This document shows positions 17,716 through 26,391 of a stretch of DNA of 64,000 nucleotides, piece after piece. The notes under the pieces were generated by a model that was not told the DNA's origin, did not search any database, and worked only from the letters and a program-made list of their open reading frames with translations. Numbering within the stretch: position 1 is the first letter of the stretch; every line of letters begins with the position of its first letter. The DNA is taken from positions 40,304 through 104,303 of the forward strand of contig CAWIUN010000003.1 in NCBI GenBank assembly GCA_963839285.1, in the 5' to 3' direction. The DNA is from DASSSQ01 sp963839285. GTDB taxonomy: Bacteria > Actinomycetota > Thermoleophilia > Gaiellales > Gaiellaceae. The translations under genes were made by a program, and so were the position numbers.

Positions 17716-18397
17716 GTGAGGCAGGTCGAGGCAACGGCGAGGCCGCTCGTCCCGCCCGCCGAGGGGTCGCAGCTCGCGCTGACGGAGCTCGAGCTGGCCG
17801 CGGGCGAGCAGGCGGGCGTCGCAGGCGCGCGGCGCCGACACGCTGCTCTTCGCGGCCGCGGGCGACGGGAGGCTCGAGCTCGCGGGCGCCGAGCACGCGC
17901 TGGCGGAGCACGCGGCGGCGCTCGTGCTCGACGGCGAGCAGGCCATGCTGGCGGCAGGGCCCGGCGGGCTGCGCGCGCTCGTCGCGCACGTCGGGCCGGA
18001 GACGCACCGGCACGCGCCGATGGGCGACCGCGCCGTCGCCGTCCCGCTCGAGACCGCGGAGACCGCCGCCGCCACCGGCAGCCGCTCCTTCCAGATCCTC
18101 TTCGGCCCGCACAACGGCTGCCTCGACGCCACGCTCTTCGTCGGCTTCATCCCGCCCGGGGCCGCGACGTGGCACTACCACCTCTACGACGAGATCGTCT
18201 GGATCGCCGCCGGCGAGGGCCGCCTGCACCTCGGCGAGGAGCGGACACCGCTCACGCCCGGCTCCGCCTTCCGGCTGCGGCCGCAGGAGCGGCACGTCGT
18301 CGAGAACCTGAGCGCGACCGACGAGCTCGTCGTGCTCGGCCTCTTCACCCCGGCCGGCAGCCCGTCGGCCGCCTACCTCGACCTCGAAAGGACCTAG
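17716..18397 (+). CDS. Cupin protein, IolB/KduI-like
   Basis: This is a protein of about 226 aa with two cupin halves. The second half carries the metal-binding motif ATWHYHLYDEIVWIAAGEG and the later PQERHVVEN, as in 5-deoxy-glucuronate isomerase (IolB) and related sugar acid isomerases. FGPHNGCLDATLFVGFIPP precedes it. One extra G near 17823 breaks the frame; the total length has remainder one, in agreement. It starts with GTG 6 bases after a GAGGAT -10-like box and ends immediately before the OsmC gene, so it heads the operon that contains the StyA-type monooxygenases. In that setting the substrate may not be an inositol intermediate. The family is secure as a cupin, the exact function is not. 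Confidence 0.7.
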
Positions 18398-18847
18398 ATG
18401 CCGAAAGTCGTCCGCACCGCCGACGTCTCCTGGGAGGGGAACCTCGCCCGGGGCACGGGCTCGATCTCCGGCGGCTCGGGCGCCCTCGGCGGCCTCCCCT
18501 ACTCGCTGGCGACCCGGGTGGGCGCGCCCGAGGGGAAGACGAGCCCCGAGGAGCTCGTCGCCGCCGCCCACGCGGGCTGCTTCACGATGTCGCTCGCGGG
18601 CGAGCTGACCGGGCGCGGGACGCCGCCGGGCCGGCTGCACGTGACCGCGACGGTGACGCTCGACGAGGTGCCCGGCAAGGGCCATCTGGTCGTGCGCAGC
18701 GAGCTGACCGGCGAGGCGCGGGTCGACGGCGTCGACGCGGCCACCCTGGCCGAGATCGTCGAGGCGGCCGAGGCCGGCTGCACGATCTCCGCGCTCGTCC
18801 GCGCGAGCGCGGAGGTGACCGTCGACGTCAGGCTGGCCGGCGCGTGA
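18398..18847 (+). CDS. OsmC/Ohr-family peroxiredoxin
   Basis: This is a 149-aa protein of the OsmC family. The two conserved cysteines appear in AAHAGCFTMSLAG (near residue 60) and EAAEAGCTISALV (near residue 124), which form the peroxidatic site that reduces organic hydroperoxides. It starts directly after the cupin stop, with AAAGGA upstream as ribosome-binding site, and its TGA overlaps the ATG of the SDR gene by one base. The frame is intact. Next to a flavoprotein monooxygenase that can leak hydrogen peroxide, a protective role is plausible; this is inference. Confidence 0.88.
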   Translation: MPKVVRTADVSWEGNLARGTGSISGGSGALGGLPYSLATRVGAPEGKTSPEELVAAAHAGCFTMSLAGELTGRGTPPGRLHVTATVTLDEVPGKGHLVVRSELTGEARVDGVDAATLAEIVEAAEAGCTISALVRASAEVTVDVRLAGA

Positions 18848-19635
18848 TGCGGGGCCTCGACGGCAAGACCGCGGTCGTCACGGGCGGCGCGACCCTGATC
18901 GGCGCCGCGGTCGTCCGCGCCTTCCGCGAGGCCGGCACGAACGTCGCCGTCGCCGACATCGACGCCGCGGGCGGCGAGGCGCTCGCCGCGGAGCTCGGCG
19001 AGGGCGTCCGCTTCCTCGAGACCGACATCCGCGACGACGCGCAGCTCGAGCGGCTGGCGTCCGCGACGGCCGAGGCCTTCGGCGGCATCGACTTCCTCGT
19101 CAACCTCGCCTGCTCCTACGTCGACGAGGGCTTCGCCTCGACGCGCGAGGACTGGCTCGAGTCGCTGAACGTGAACGTCGCGAGCGCGGCGCTGGCCGCG
19201 AAGGCCGTCCACCCGCACCTCGTCGCCCGCGGCGGCGGCGCGATCGTCAACTTCACGTCGATCTCGTCGAAGGTCGCGCAGACCGGCCGCTGGCTCTACC
19301 CGGTCGGGAAGGCCGCGCTCGTGCAGCTGACGCGCAACATGGCGATGGACCTCGCCGGCGACGGGATCCGCGTCAACTCGGTCTCGCCGGGCTGGACCTG
19401 GTCGAAGGTGATGGTCGAGCTCTCCGGCGACGACCGCGCCAAGACGGACCGCGTCGCCGCGGCCTTCCACCTGCCCGGCCGCGTCGGCGACGCCGAGGAG
19501 GTGGCGCAGGTGGTGCTCTTCCTCTGCTCCGAGAACGCCTCGTTCGTGACGGGCGCCGACTACGCCGTCGACGGCGGCTACTCCGCGATGGGGCCGGAGC
19601 AGGCGGAGCCCGCGATCCCCAAGCTCGCCGAATAA
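18847..19635 (+). CDS. Short-chain dehydrogenase/reductase
   Basis: This is a 262-aa classical SDR. The cofactor motif TGGATLIGAA is near residues 12-21, an acidic residue follows the second strand (VADID, suggesting NAD preference), catalytic Ser lies in FTSISSK and Tyr/Lys in YPVGK. The NNAG motif is replaced by NLAC. The C-terminal SFVTGADYAVDGGY block is typical of the family. It lies between OsmC and the first monooxygenase gene, 16 bases upstream of the latter. It could oxidise an alcohol or dihydrodiol-like product, or reduce an aldehyde arising from the monooxygenase pathway. The frame is intact. Confidence 0.88.
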   Translation: MRGLDGKTAVVTGGATLIGAAVVRAFREAGTNVAVADIDAAGGEALAAELGEGVRFLETDIRDDAQLERLASATAEAFGGIDFLVNLACSYVDEGFASTREDWLESLNVNVASAALAAKAVHPHLVARGGGAIVNFTSISSKVAQTGRWLYPVGKAALVQLTRNMAMDLAGDGIRVNSVSPGWTWSKVMVELSGDDRAKTDRVAAAFHLPGRVGDAEEVAQVVLFLCSENASFVTGADYAVDGGYSAMGPEQAEPAIPKLAE

Positions 19636-19651
19636 CGGAGGTGCAACGCGC

Positions 19652-20895
19652 ATGAGCAGGTTCCTGATCGTCGGTGCGGGCCAGGCGGGGCTGCAGCTCG
19701 GCTTCGGCCTCCTGCAGGCGGGCCACGAGGTCACGGTCGTCTCGAACCGGACGCCCGACGAGCTCGAGAGCGGCCGGGTGATGTCGAGCCAGTGCATGTT
19801 CGACGCGTCCCTGCAGCACGAGCGCGACCTCGGGATCGCCTTCTGGGACGACGAGTGCCCGCCGGTCGAGGGCATCTCGCTCGTCGTCCCCGCGCCCGAG
19901 GGCGGCGGCAAGGCGATCGAGTGGGCGGCGCGGCTGGAGGCGCCGGCGCAGTCGGTCGACCAGCGCCTGAAGATGCCGCGGTGGCTGGCGGAGCTCGAGG
20001 CCCGGGGCGGCCGGGTCGAGCTCGCACGAGGCCGGCGTCGAGGACCTCGAGCGGTACGCGGCCGAGCACGACCTCGTCCTCGTCGCCGCGGGCAAGGGCG
20101 AGATCGTGCGCCTGTTCGAGCGCGACGCCTCCCGCTCGCCCTACGAGGCGCCGATGCGGGCGCTCGCGCTCACCTACGTGACCGGGATGACGCCGCGGCC
20201 GGAGTTCTCGGCGGTCTGCTTCAACCTGATCCCGACCGTCGGCGAGTACTTCGTCTTCCCGGCCCTGACCACGAGCGGGCCCTGCGAGATCATGGTCTTC
20301 GAGGGCGTCCCCGGCGGGCCGATGGACTGCTGGGGCGACGTCTCGACGCCGCAGGAGCACCTCCAGCGCTCGAAGTGGATCCTGGAGACGTTCCTGCCCT
20401 GGGAGGCGGACCGCTGCCGCTCGGTCGAGCTGACCGACGAGAACGGCATCCTCGCCGGCCGCTTCCCGCCGACCGTGCGCAGGCCGGTCGCGGAGCTGCC
20501 GTCGGGGGCGCTCGTGCTCGGGCTCGCCGACGCGATCATGCTCAACGACCCGATCACCGGCCAGGGCTCGAACAACGCCGCCAAGATGGCCGCGTCCTAC
20601 CTGGACAGCATCCTCGCCCACGAGCAGTCCACGCGGCGGGGGCGCCTACGACCGCGCCTTCATGGAGGGCGCCTTCGAGCGGTTCTGGGAGGAGTACGGG
20701 CAGTACACGACCGCCTGGACGAACGCGCTGCTCTCGCCGCCGCCGCCGCACGTGCTGGCGCTGCTCGGCGCGGGCAACGAGCACCAGGAGGTCGCCGACC
20801 GCTTCGTCCAGGGCTTCAACGACCCGACCGACTTCTTCCACTGGTTCATGGACCCCGCGAGCGCGGAGCGGTACCTGGCGGAGGTCGCCGCCTAG
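19652..20895 (+). CDS. styA: Styrene/indole monooxygenase oxygenase component (StyA1-like)
   Basis: This is a single-component-type FAD monooxygenase subunit of about 413 aa. The N-terminus FLIVGAGQAGLQLG is a GxGxxG FAD-binding motif, and later blocks such as SVDQRLKMPRWLAELEARGG and PITGQGSNNAAKMAASYLDS match the styrene monooxygenase group rather than ordinary phenol hydroxylases. Its start is well supported by GGAGGT 9 bases upstream. Extra bases near 20024 and 20640 break the frame; the total length has remainder two, consistent with two. It is followed 3 bases later by a paralogue fused to a flavin reductase. Such enzymes epoxidise styrene-like alkenes or indole with reduced FAD supplied by StyB. 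The real substrate here is unknown. Confidence 0.85.
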
Positions 20896-20898
20896 GCC

Positions 20899-22624
20899 GT
20901 GAGCCGGATCGCGGTCGTCGGCGCCGGGCAGTCGGGGCTGCAGCTCGCGCTCGGGCTGCTCGGCGCCGGTCACGAGGTGACGCTCGTCTCCAACCGCAGC
21001 GCCGCGGAGGTCGCGCGCGGCCCCGTCCTCTCGAGCCAGTGCATGTTCGCGAGCGCCCTCGCGGCCGAGCGGGCGCTCGAGCTCGACCGCTGGTCCGACG
21101 ACTGCCCGCCCGTCGAGGGGATCTCGCTCGCGGTGGCCGACGGCGCGGGCGGCAAGGCGGTCGACTGGGCCGCCCGGCTCGACGCGCCCGCGCAGTCGGT
21201 CGACCAGCGGCTGAAGATCCCCGGCTGGCTCGACGAGCTGGAGGCGCGGGGCGGCGCCCTCCTCGTCCACGAGGCGGGCGTCGACGACCTCGAGGCCTAC
21301 GCCCGCGAGCACGACCTCGTGATCGTCGCGACCGGCAAGGGCACCCTCGGCGGCATCTTCGCGCGCGACCCGGAGAAGTCGCCCTACGACACGCCGCAGC
21401 GGGCGCTCGCGCTCACCTACGTGACCGGGATGACGCCGCGGCCGGAGCACTCGGCCGTCTGCTTCAACCTGATCCCGGAGGTCGGCGAGTACTTCGTCTT
21501 CCCGGCCCTGACCACGAGCGGGCCCTGCGAGATCATGGTCTTCGAGGGCATCCCCGGCGGGCCGATGGACTGCTGGGACGACGTCCGCACCCCGGAGCAG
21601 CACCTCGCCCGCTCGCTGGAGCTGCTCGAGCGCTTCCTGCCCTGGGAGGCGGAGCGCTGCCGCTCGGTCGAGCTGACCGACGAGAACGGCGTCCTCCGCG
21701 GCCGGCTCGTGCCGACGGTGCGCCACCCGGTCGCGCAGCTGCCCTCGGGAAGGCCGGTGCTCGGGATGGCCGACGCGGTCGTCCTCAACGACCCCGTCAC
21801 CGGCCAGGGCTCGAACAACGCGGCCAAGTGCGCCGAGCTCTACCTCGAGAGCGTGCTCGGGCGGGACGGCGGCCCGTTCGACGAGGCGTGGATGCAGGAC
21901 ACGTTCGACCGCTACTGGCGGGGCTACGCGCAGTGGGTCGTCGCCTGGACGAACTCGCTGCTCCAGCCGCCGCGGCCGCACGTCCTCGGCCTGCTCGAGG
22001 CGGCGGAGGAGCTGCCCGGGCTCGCGGGGACGATCGTCAACGGCTTCGACGACCCGCGCACCTTCTATCCCTGGTGGTTCGACGCCGGACGAGGCCGCGC
22101 GGCTCGTCGCCGCCAAGCGCGGGCAGGCGGAGCGCGACCGCTTCGACCGCCGCGACCTGCGGCGGGCGCTCGGCCAGTTCGCGACCGGGGTGACCGTGAT
22201 CACGACGCGCGGCGAGGACGGGCGCCGGGTCGGCGTGACCGCGAACTCCTTCGCGTCGCTGTCGCTCGAGCCGCCGCTCGTCCTCTGGTGCCTCGACCGC
22301 GACGCGCCGAGCCTGGCCGCGTTCAAGGCGTGCACGCACTTCGCCGTCAACGTCCTCTCGGCCGAGCAGCACCACCTCTCGCGCCAGTTCGCGACCCCGG
22401 CCGAGGACAAGTTCGCCGGCGTCGAGCCGCTCGAGGGCCCCGGCGGGGTGCCGCTGCTCGACGGCACGATCGCGCACTTCGTCTGCCGCAGCGTCCGCCA
22501 GGTCGACGCCGGCGACCACGTGATCGTGATCGGCGAGGTCGAGCACTACGACACCTTCGAGGGCGAGCCGCTCGTCTTCCACTCGGGCGTCTACCGCGTG
22601 GTCACGCGGCACCCGGAGCTCTGA
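20899..22624 (+). CDS. styA2B: StyA2B-type monooxygenase-flavin reductase fusion
   Basis: This is a protein of about 574 aa with two parts. Residues 1 to about 400 are a StyA-like FAD monooxygenase (AVVGAGQSGLQLALGLLGAG, SVDQRLKIPGWL, TGQGSNNAAKCAELY). After a short linker comes a flavin reductase domain (LRRALGQFATGVTVITTRG, GVTANSFASLSLEPP, AVNVLSAEQ), which supplies reduced FAD. One extra G near 22089 interrupts the frame just before the linker. In the reductase frame there is no ATG, GTG or TTG ahead of the conserved LRRALGQFATGV block, so the reductase cannot start as a separate gene and a true fusion is favoured. This order, StyA1 followed by a StyA2B fusion, is known from some actinobacteria such as Rhodococcus opacus. 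Confidence 0.85.
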
Positions 22625-22646
22625 TCGGCGGCGGCACGAGTCCGGC

Positions 22647-22691
22647 GGAGGTGTACATCTCCGTCTGATGGAGGTGTACACCTCCATCAGA
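22647..22691. repeat. Two tandem palindromes between convergent genes
   Basis: GGAGGTGTACATCTCC (22647-22662) and GGAGGTGTACACCTCC (22670-22685) are near-identical 16-bp palindromes, 23 bp apart start to start. The second is part of a perfect 28-bp palindrome (22664-22691). As RNA each could fold with a GTAC loop, so they may be a two-way terminator between styA2B and the aldo-keto reductase. The shared core and two-helical-turn spacing also resemble a double operator. No U tract follows. Confidence 0.55.
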
Positions 22692-22728
22692 TCCGCCGGG
22701 GGAGAGGACGTCTTCCCGGTCGCTGCGC

Positions 22729-23667
22729 TCAGCCGCCGAAGAGCGCGCCGAGCGCCGGCGCGTCGACATCGAGCTCGAGCGCGCGCAGGGCCGGCTCGAG
22801 CTGCTCCGGCCGGCGCGGGCCGACGACGACCGCGGTCACCTGCGGCTGCGCGAAGAGCCACGCGAAGGCGAGCGCCGCCGGGTCGCCGAGCCCGGCCAGC
22901 CGCTCGAGCGCGTCGTAGACCTTCTCGTCCTCGAGGTGGCGGTAGGGCTCGGGGCGCAGCGTCATCCGCGAGCCCGCCGGCGCGGGCGCGTCGCGGCGGT
23001 ACTTGCCCGTCAGCCAGCCGCCCGCGAGCGGCCCGAACGGGGTGAAGCCGAGCCCGTGCTCGGCGCAGAGCGGCAGCACCTCGCGCTCGGGCTCGCGGTC
23101 GAGCAGCGAGTACGAGTTCTGCACCCAGCGAGGGCTGCCGGCCGCGAGCGCCTCGCGCAGGGCGTCTCCGTCCACGTTCGAGACGCCGTAGGCGCCGACG
23201 AGGCCCGCGGCGACGAGCTCGTCGAGGACGCCGAGCGTCTCCGCGACGGGCGTGTCCGGGTCGGGCTCGTGCGTCAGGTAGAGGTCGACCCGCTCGACGC
23301 CGAGCCGGCGCAGGCTGCCCTCGAGCTGCCGCCGCACCCGTTCCGGCGCCAGCCCGTGATCCGACGGGTCGCCCTCGACCGAGTGGAAGACCTTCGTCGA
23401 GAGCACGAGCCGCTCGTGCACGTCCGGCCCCTTCGCCGCGCGCCACTCGCCGATCCACGCCTCGCTGCGGCCGCCGCCGTAGGCATCCGCGGTGTCGAAG
23501 GTCGTGATCCCTGCCTCCCAGGCGGCGTCCATCAGCGCGAAGGCCTGCTCCCGCGTCTCGCCCCGGCCGAAGAACGCGGGCGCCGAGCCGATGCCGCCGA
23601 AGTTGCCGCAGCCGAGGATCACGCGCGAGACCTCGATCCCGCTGCCGCCGAGCTCCCGCCGTTCCAC
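22729..23667 (-). CDS. Aldo/keto reductase
   Basis: This is a 312-aa member of the AKR superfamily (NADPH-dependent TIM barrel). The catalytic Asp and Tyr are in FDTADAYGGGRSE, Lys in LVLSTKVF, and the His position in LYLTHEPD. The C-terminal cofactor-binding region TAVVVGPRRPEQLE is typical. The start is a GTG at 23667, divergent from the aminotransferase gene with only 25 bases between them, so promoters must overlap the coding ends. The frame is intact. The substrate is unknown; proximity to the monooxygenase operon does not prove a link because the two face each other. Confidence 0.9.
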   Translation of the reverse strand: MERRELGGSGIEVSRVILGCGNFGGIGSAPAFFGRGETREQAFALMDAAWEAGITTFDTADAYGGGRSEAWIGEWRAAKGPDVHERLVLSTKVFHSVEGDPSDHGLAPERVRRQLEGSLRRLGVERVDLYLTHEPDPDTPVAETLGVLDELVAAGLVGAYGVSNVDGDALREALAAGSPRWVQNSYSLLDREPEREVLPLCAEHGLGFTPFGPLAGGWLTGKYRRDAPAPAGSRMTLRPEPYRHLEDEKVYDALERLAGLGDPAALAFAWLFAQPQVTAVVVGPRRPEQLEPALRALELDVDAPALGALFGG

Positions 23668-23692
23668 CGTCGCAGCCTAATAGGATGGCCTC
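23668..23692 (+). promoter_or_regulatory. Leaderless-type -10 box (TAGGAT)
   Basis: TAGGAT (23681-23686) lies exactly 6 bases before the GTG of the aminotransferase gene. In actinobacteria a TANNNT box at this distance usually places the transcription start at the first base of the start codon, giving a leaderless mRNA. No ribosome-binding site is present in the 25-base gap. Confidence 0.45.
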
Positions 23693-24856
23693 GTGAGCAC
23701 GACGACGATCGACGTCGAGGCGGTCCGCCGCCGCTACACCTCCCTGCAGGGGGACTTCGTCTTCCTCGACGCGCCCGGCGGCTCGCAGGTGCCGGACGAG
23801 GTCGGCGAGGCGATCGCGCGGACGCTGCGCGAGGCGAGCGCCAACCTCGGCGCCCCCTACGAGACGAGCCGCCGGGTCGGCGAGATCCTGGAGCGCTCGC
23901 GGGCGACGGCCGGGCGGTTCCTCGGCTGCTCCGCGGACGAGGTCGTCTTCGGCGCCAACATGACGACGCTCAACTTCATGCTGACGCGGACGGCGTCGCG
24001 GGAGTGGCGCGAGGGCGACGAGCTCGTCGTGACGCGGCTCGACCACGACGGCAACGTCGCGCCCTGGCTCGAGCTGGCGCACGACAAGGGCCTCGTCGTC
24101 CACCTCGCCGACGTCACGCCCGACGGCCGGCTCGACCTCGACGACCTCGCCTCGAAGCTGTCCGACCGGACCCGGGTCGTCTCGTTCCCGTGCGCCTCGA
24201 ACGCGATCGGCACCACGACCGAGATCCGCCGCGTCGCCGACCTGGCGCACGAGGCGGGCGCGATCGCCTGGGCGGACGCCGTCCACTACGCCGCGCACGA
24301 GCCGCTCGACGTGGCCGAGCTCGGCGTCGACGTCCTCCTCTGCTCGCCCTACAAGTTCTGCGGGCCGCACCTCGGGCTCGCCTACGCGCGCGCCTCGCTC
24401 GCGGAGACGTGGCGGCCGTACAAGGCCCGTCCCGCCCCCTCGACGCCGGTCGGCCGCAGCTTCGAGACCGGCACGGCGCCCTACGAGCTGCTCGCCGGCT
24501 TCGAGGCGACGGTCGCCTACCTCGACTCGATCGGCGGCATGGAGCAGATCCGCGCCTACGAGCGCGACCTCGGCGAGCGGATGCTCTCCGGCTTCTCCGA
24601 CCGCGTCACCGTCTACGGGCTGCAGACGATGGAGGGGCGCGTCCCGACCTTCCTGATCGACGTCGAGGGCGTGCCCGCGCAGGAGGCCGCCGACCGGCTC
24701 TGCGCGCAGGGCTTCGGCGTCTGGGCGCACGACAGCTACTACTCGCTCGGCCTGCACGAGCGGCTCGGCTGGGGCGAGGCCGTCCGCGTCGGGCTGATCC
24801 ACTACAACACGGCCGACGAGGTCGACCGCTTCCTCGAGGCGCTGCACGCGCTCTAG
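23693..24856 (+). CDS. Class V aminotransferase, cysteine desulfurase-like
   Basis: This is a 387-aa PLP enzyme. It has ASANLGAPYETSRR near the N-terminus, VVSFPCASNAIGT before the PLP-aspartate block AIAWADAVHYAAH, and the Schiff-base Lys in LLCSPYKFCGPHLGLAY. This subgroup is annotated as cysteine desulfurase-like and is distinct from the IscS/NifS housekeeping enzymes: the usual active-site Cys loop near the C-terminus is not evident. It starts with a leaderless-type GTG and ends 2 bases before the rhodanese-NagA frame. Its neighbour, a rhodanese domain, would fit sulfur transfer, but the reaction is not proven. The frame is intact. Confidence 0.82.
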   Translation: MSTTTIDVEAVRRRYTSLQGDFVFLDAPGGSQVPDEVGEAIARTLREASANLGAPYETSRRVGEILERSRATAGRFLGCSADEVVFGANMTTLNFMLTRTASREWREGDELVVTRLDHDGNVAPWLELAHDKGLVVHLADVTPDGRLDLDDLASKLSDRTRVVSFPCASNAIGTTTEIRRVADLAHEAGAIAWADAVHYAAHEPLDVAELGVDVLLCSPYKFCGPHLGLAYARASLAETWRPYKARPAPSTPVGRSFETGTAPYELLAGFEATVAYLDSIGGMEQIRAYERDLGERMLSGFSDRVTVYGLQTMEGRVPTFLIDVEGVPAQEAADRLCAQGFGVWAHDSYYSLGLHERLGWGEAVRVGLIHYNTADEVDRFLEALHAL

Positions 24857-24858
24857 CG

Positions 24859-26382
24859 ATGCCGCGGCGGACGATCGACGAGCTCCTCGCCGACGCCCGC
24901 AGCCGGATCCGCCGCCTCGGGCCGGAGGAGGCGCTCGCCGCCGCCGAGGCGGGCGCGCTGCTCGTCGACACCCGCTCCCGCGAGGCGCGCGAGCGCGACG
25001 GCGTCATCCCGGGCTCGCTGCACCTGCCCCGGACGGTGCTCGAATGGCGGGTCGACCCCGACAGCCCCTGGCGGAACGAGCACGTCGGCGGCCTCGACCG
25101 GCAGCTCGTCGTCGTCTGCGAGGAGGGGTTCTCCTCCAGCCTCGCGGCCGCGGTCCTGGTCGAGCTCGGCTTCGAGCGGGCGGGCGACCTGGTCGGCGGC
25201 TTCGAGGCGTGGAAGGCGGCCGGGCTGCCGGTCGCACCCGCTCCGCCCGAGCCGGACGACGGCCGGCTCGCCGGGGCAGGGGGATCCGGCGCCGTGAGGC
25301 TCGGCGTCGAGGCGGCGCTCGTCGACGGGTCGCTCGTCCGCGGCGACGTCGAGGTCGACGGCGGCCGCGTCGCCGCGGTCGGGCTCGGCGGCGGCGGCCG
25401 CGGCACGGCGGTGCCGGGGTTCGTCGACCTGCACGTCCACGGCTTCGGCGGCGTCGACTTCTCGCAGGCGGACGCGGACGGCTACCGCCGCGCCGGCGAG
25501 GCGCTGCTGGAGACGGGCGTGACCGCCTTCCAGCCGAGCCTGATCACGGCGCCCGAGGAGGAGCTCGTCGCCGCGCTCCGGGAGCTGCCGTCCGGGGAGA
25601 TCGGCCCGCGGGTGCTCGGCTGCCATCTCGAGGGGCCGTTCATCTCGCCGGCGCGCCTCGGCATGCATCCGGCGGCCTCGCGGCGCGACCCGGAGCACGC
25701 CCTGCTCGAGCGGCTGCTCGCGGCCGGGCCGGTGAGCCACGTCACGCTCGCGCCCGAGCTGCCCGGCGGCCTCGAGCTCGTCGAGGCGCTGGTCGCGCGC
25801 GGCGTCACCGCCGCCTGCGGGCACACGGACGCGACGGCCGGGGAGGCGCACGCCGCCTTCGACCGCGGCGCCGCGCACGTCACCCACCTCTTCAACGCGA
25901 TGCGGCCGTTCGCCCACCGCGACCCCGGGCTCGCCGGGGCCGCGCTCGCCCGGCCGGACGTGACCGTCGAGCTGATCCTCGACGGCCACCACCTCGCCGA
26001 CGAGGCCGCCCGGCTCGCGCTGCAGGCGGCGCCGGGCCGCGTCGTCGCCGTCACCGACGCGCTGGCCGCGGCCGGCGTCGGCGACGGCAGCTGGCACCTC
26101 GGCGGCGTCGAGGTCGAGGTGCGGGACGGCGTCGCGCGGATGGCCGGCGGGGTGCTCGCCGGCAGCGTCCTGACGATGCACCGCGCCCTGCTCGAGCTCG
26201 TCCGCCTGGGCGCGACGCTCGAGCAGGCCGTCGACGCGGCGACGCGCGTCCCCGCCCGCGTCGCGCGGCGCCCCGACCTCGGCACGCTCGCCCCCGGCTC
26301 CCCCGCCGACGTGGTCGTCCTCGACGGCGAGCTCGCGATCCGCCGCGTCCTCGTCGCCGGCAGCGAGCGCGTCGCCGCCTGA
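24859..26382 (+). CDS. nagA: Rhodanese domain joined in frame to N-acetylglucosamine-6-phosphate deacetylase
   Basis: One open frame of 507 aa encodes two units. Residues 1 to about 130 are a rhodanese-like domain (ALLVDTRSREARERDGVIPG, VVCEEGFSSSLAA with the active-site Cys, GGFEAWKAAGLPV). From about residue 146 follows NagA: PGFVDLHVHGFGGVDF, GCHLEGPFIS, CGHTDAT, HLFNAM and AVTDALA, the metal and catalytic motifs of the deacetylase. A GTG at 25294, with AGGGGGA upstream, is a natural NagA start. Removing a single base from the tail of the rhodanese would end it at the TGA at 25295-25297, giving the 4-base GTGA overlap seen throughout this window. The fusion may therefore be an artefact of an extra base. 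NagA converts GlcNAc-6-P to glucosamine-6-P. Confidence 0.8.
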   Translation: MPRRTIDELLADARSRIRRLGPEEALAAAEAGALLVDTRSREARERDGVIPGSLHLPRTVLEWRVDPDSPWRNEHVGGLDRQLVVVCEEGFSSSLAAAVLVELGFERAGDLVGGFEAWKAAGLPVAPAPPEPDDGRLAGAGGSGAVRLGVEAALVDGSLVRGDVEVDGGRVAAVGLGGGGRGTAVPGFVDLHVHGFGGVDFSQADADGYRRAGEALLETGVTAFQPSLITAPEEELVAALRELPSGEIGPRVLGCHLEGPFISPARLGMHPAASRRDPEHALLERLLAAGPVSHVTLAPELPGGLELVEALVARGVTAACGHTDATAGEAHAAFDRGAAHVTHLFNAMRPFAHRDPGLAGAALARPDVTVELILDGHHLADEAARLALQAAPGRVVAVTDALAAAGVGDGSWHLGGVEVEVRDGVARMAGGVLAGSVLTMHRALLELVRLGATLEQAVDAATRVPARVARRPDLGTLAPGSPADVVVLDGELAIRRVLVAGSERVAA

Positions 26383-26391
26383 CGGCGAGGC

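Noticed and set aside
22190..22624. A separate flavin reductase gene starting at GTG 22190
   Set aside because: This start lies inside the conserved domain and would cut off the LRRALGQFAT segment. The upstream sequence reads on from the monooxygenase with one base corrected.
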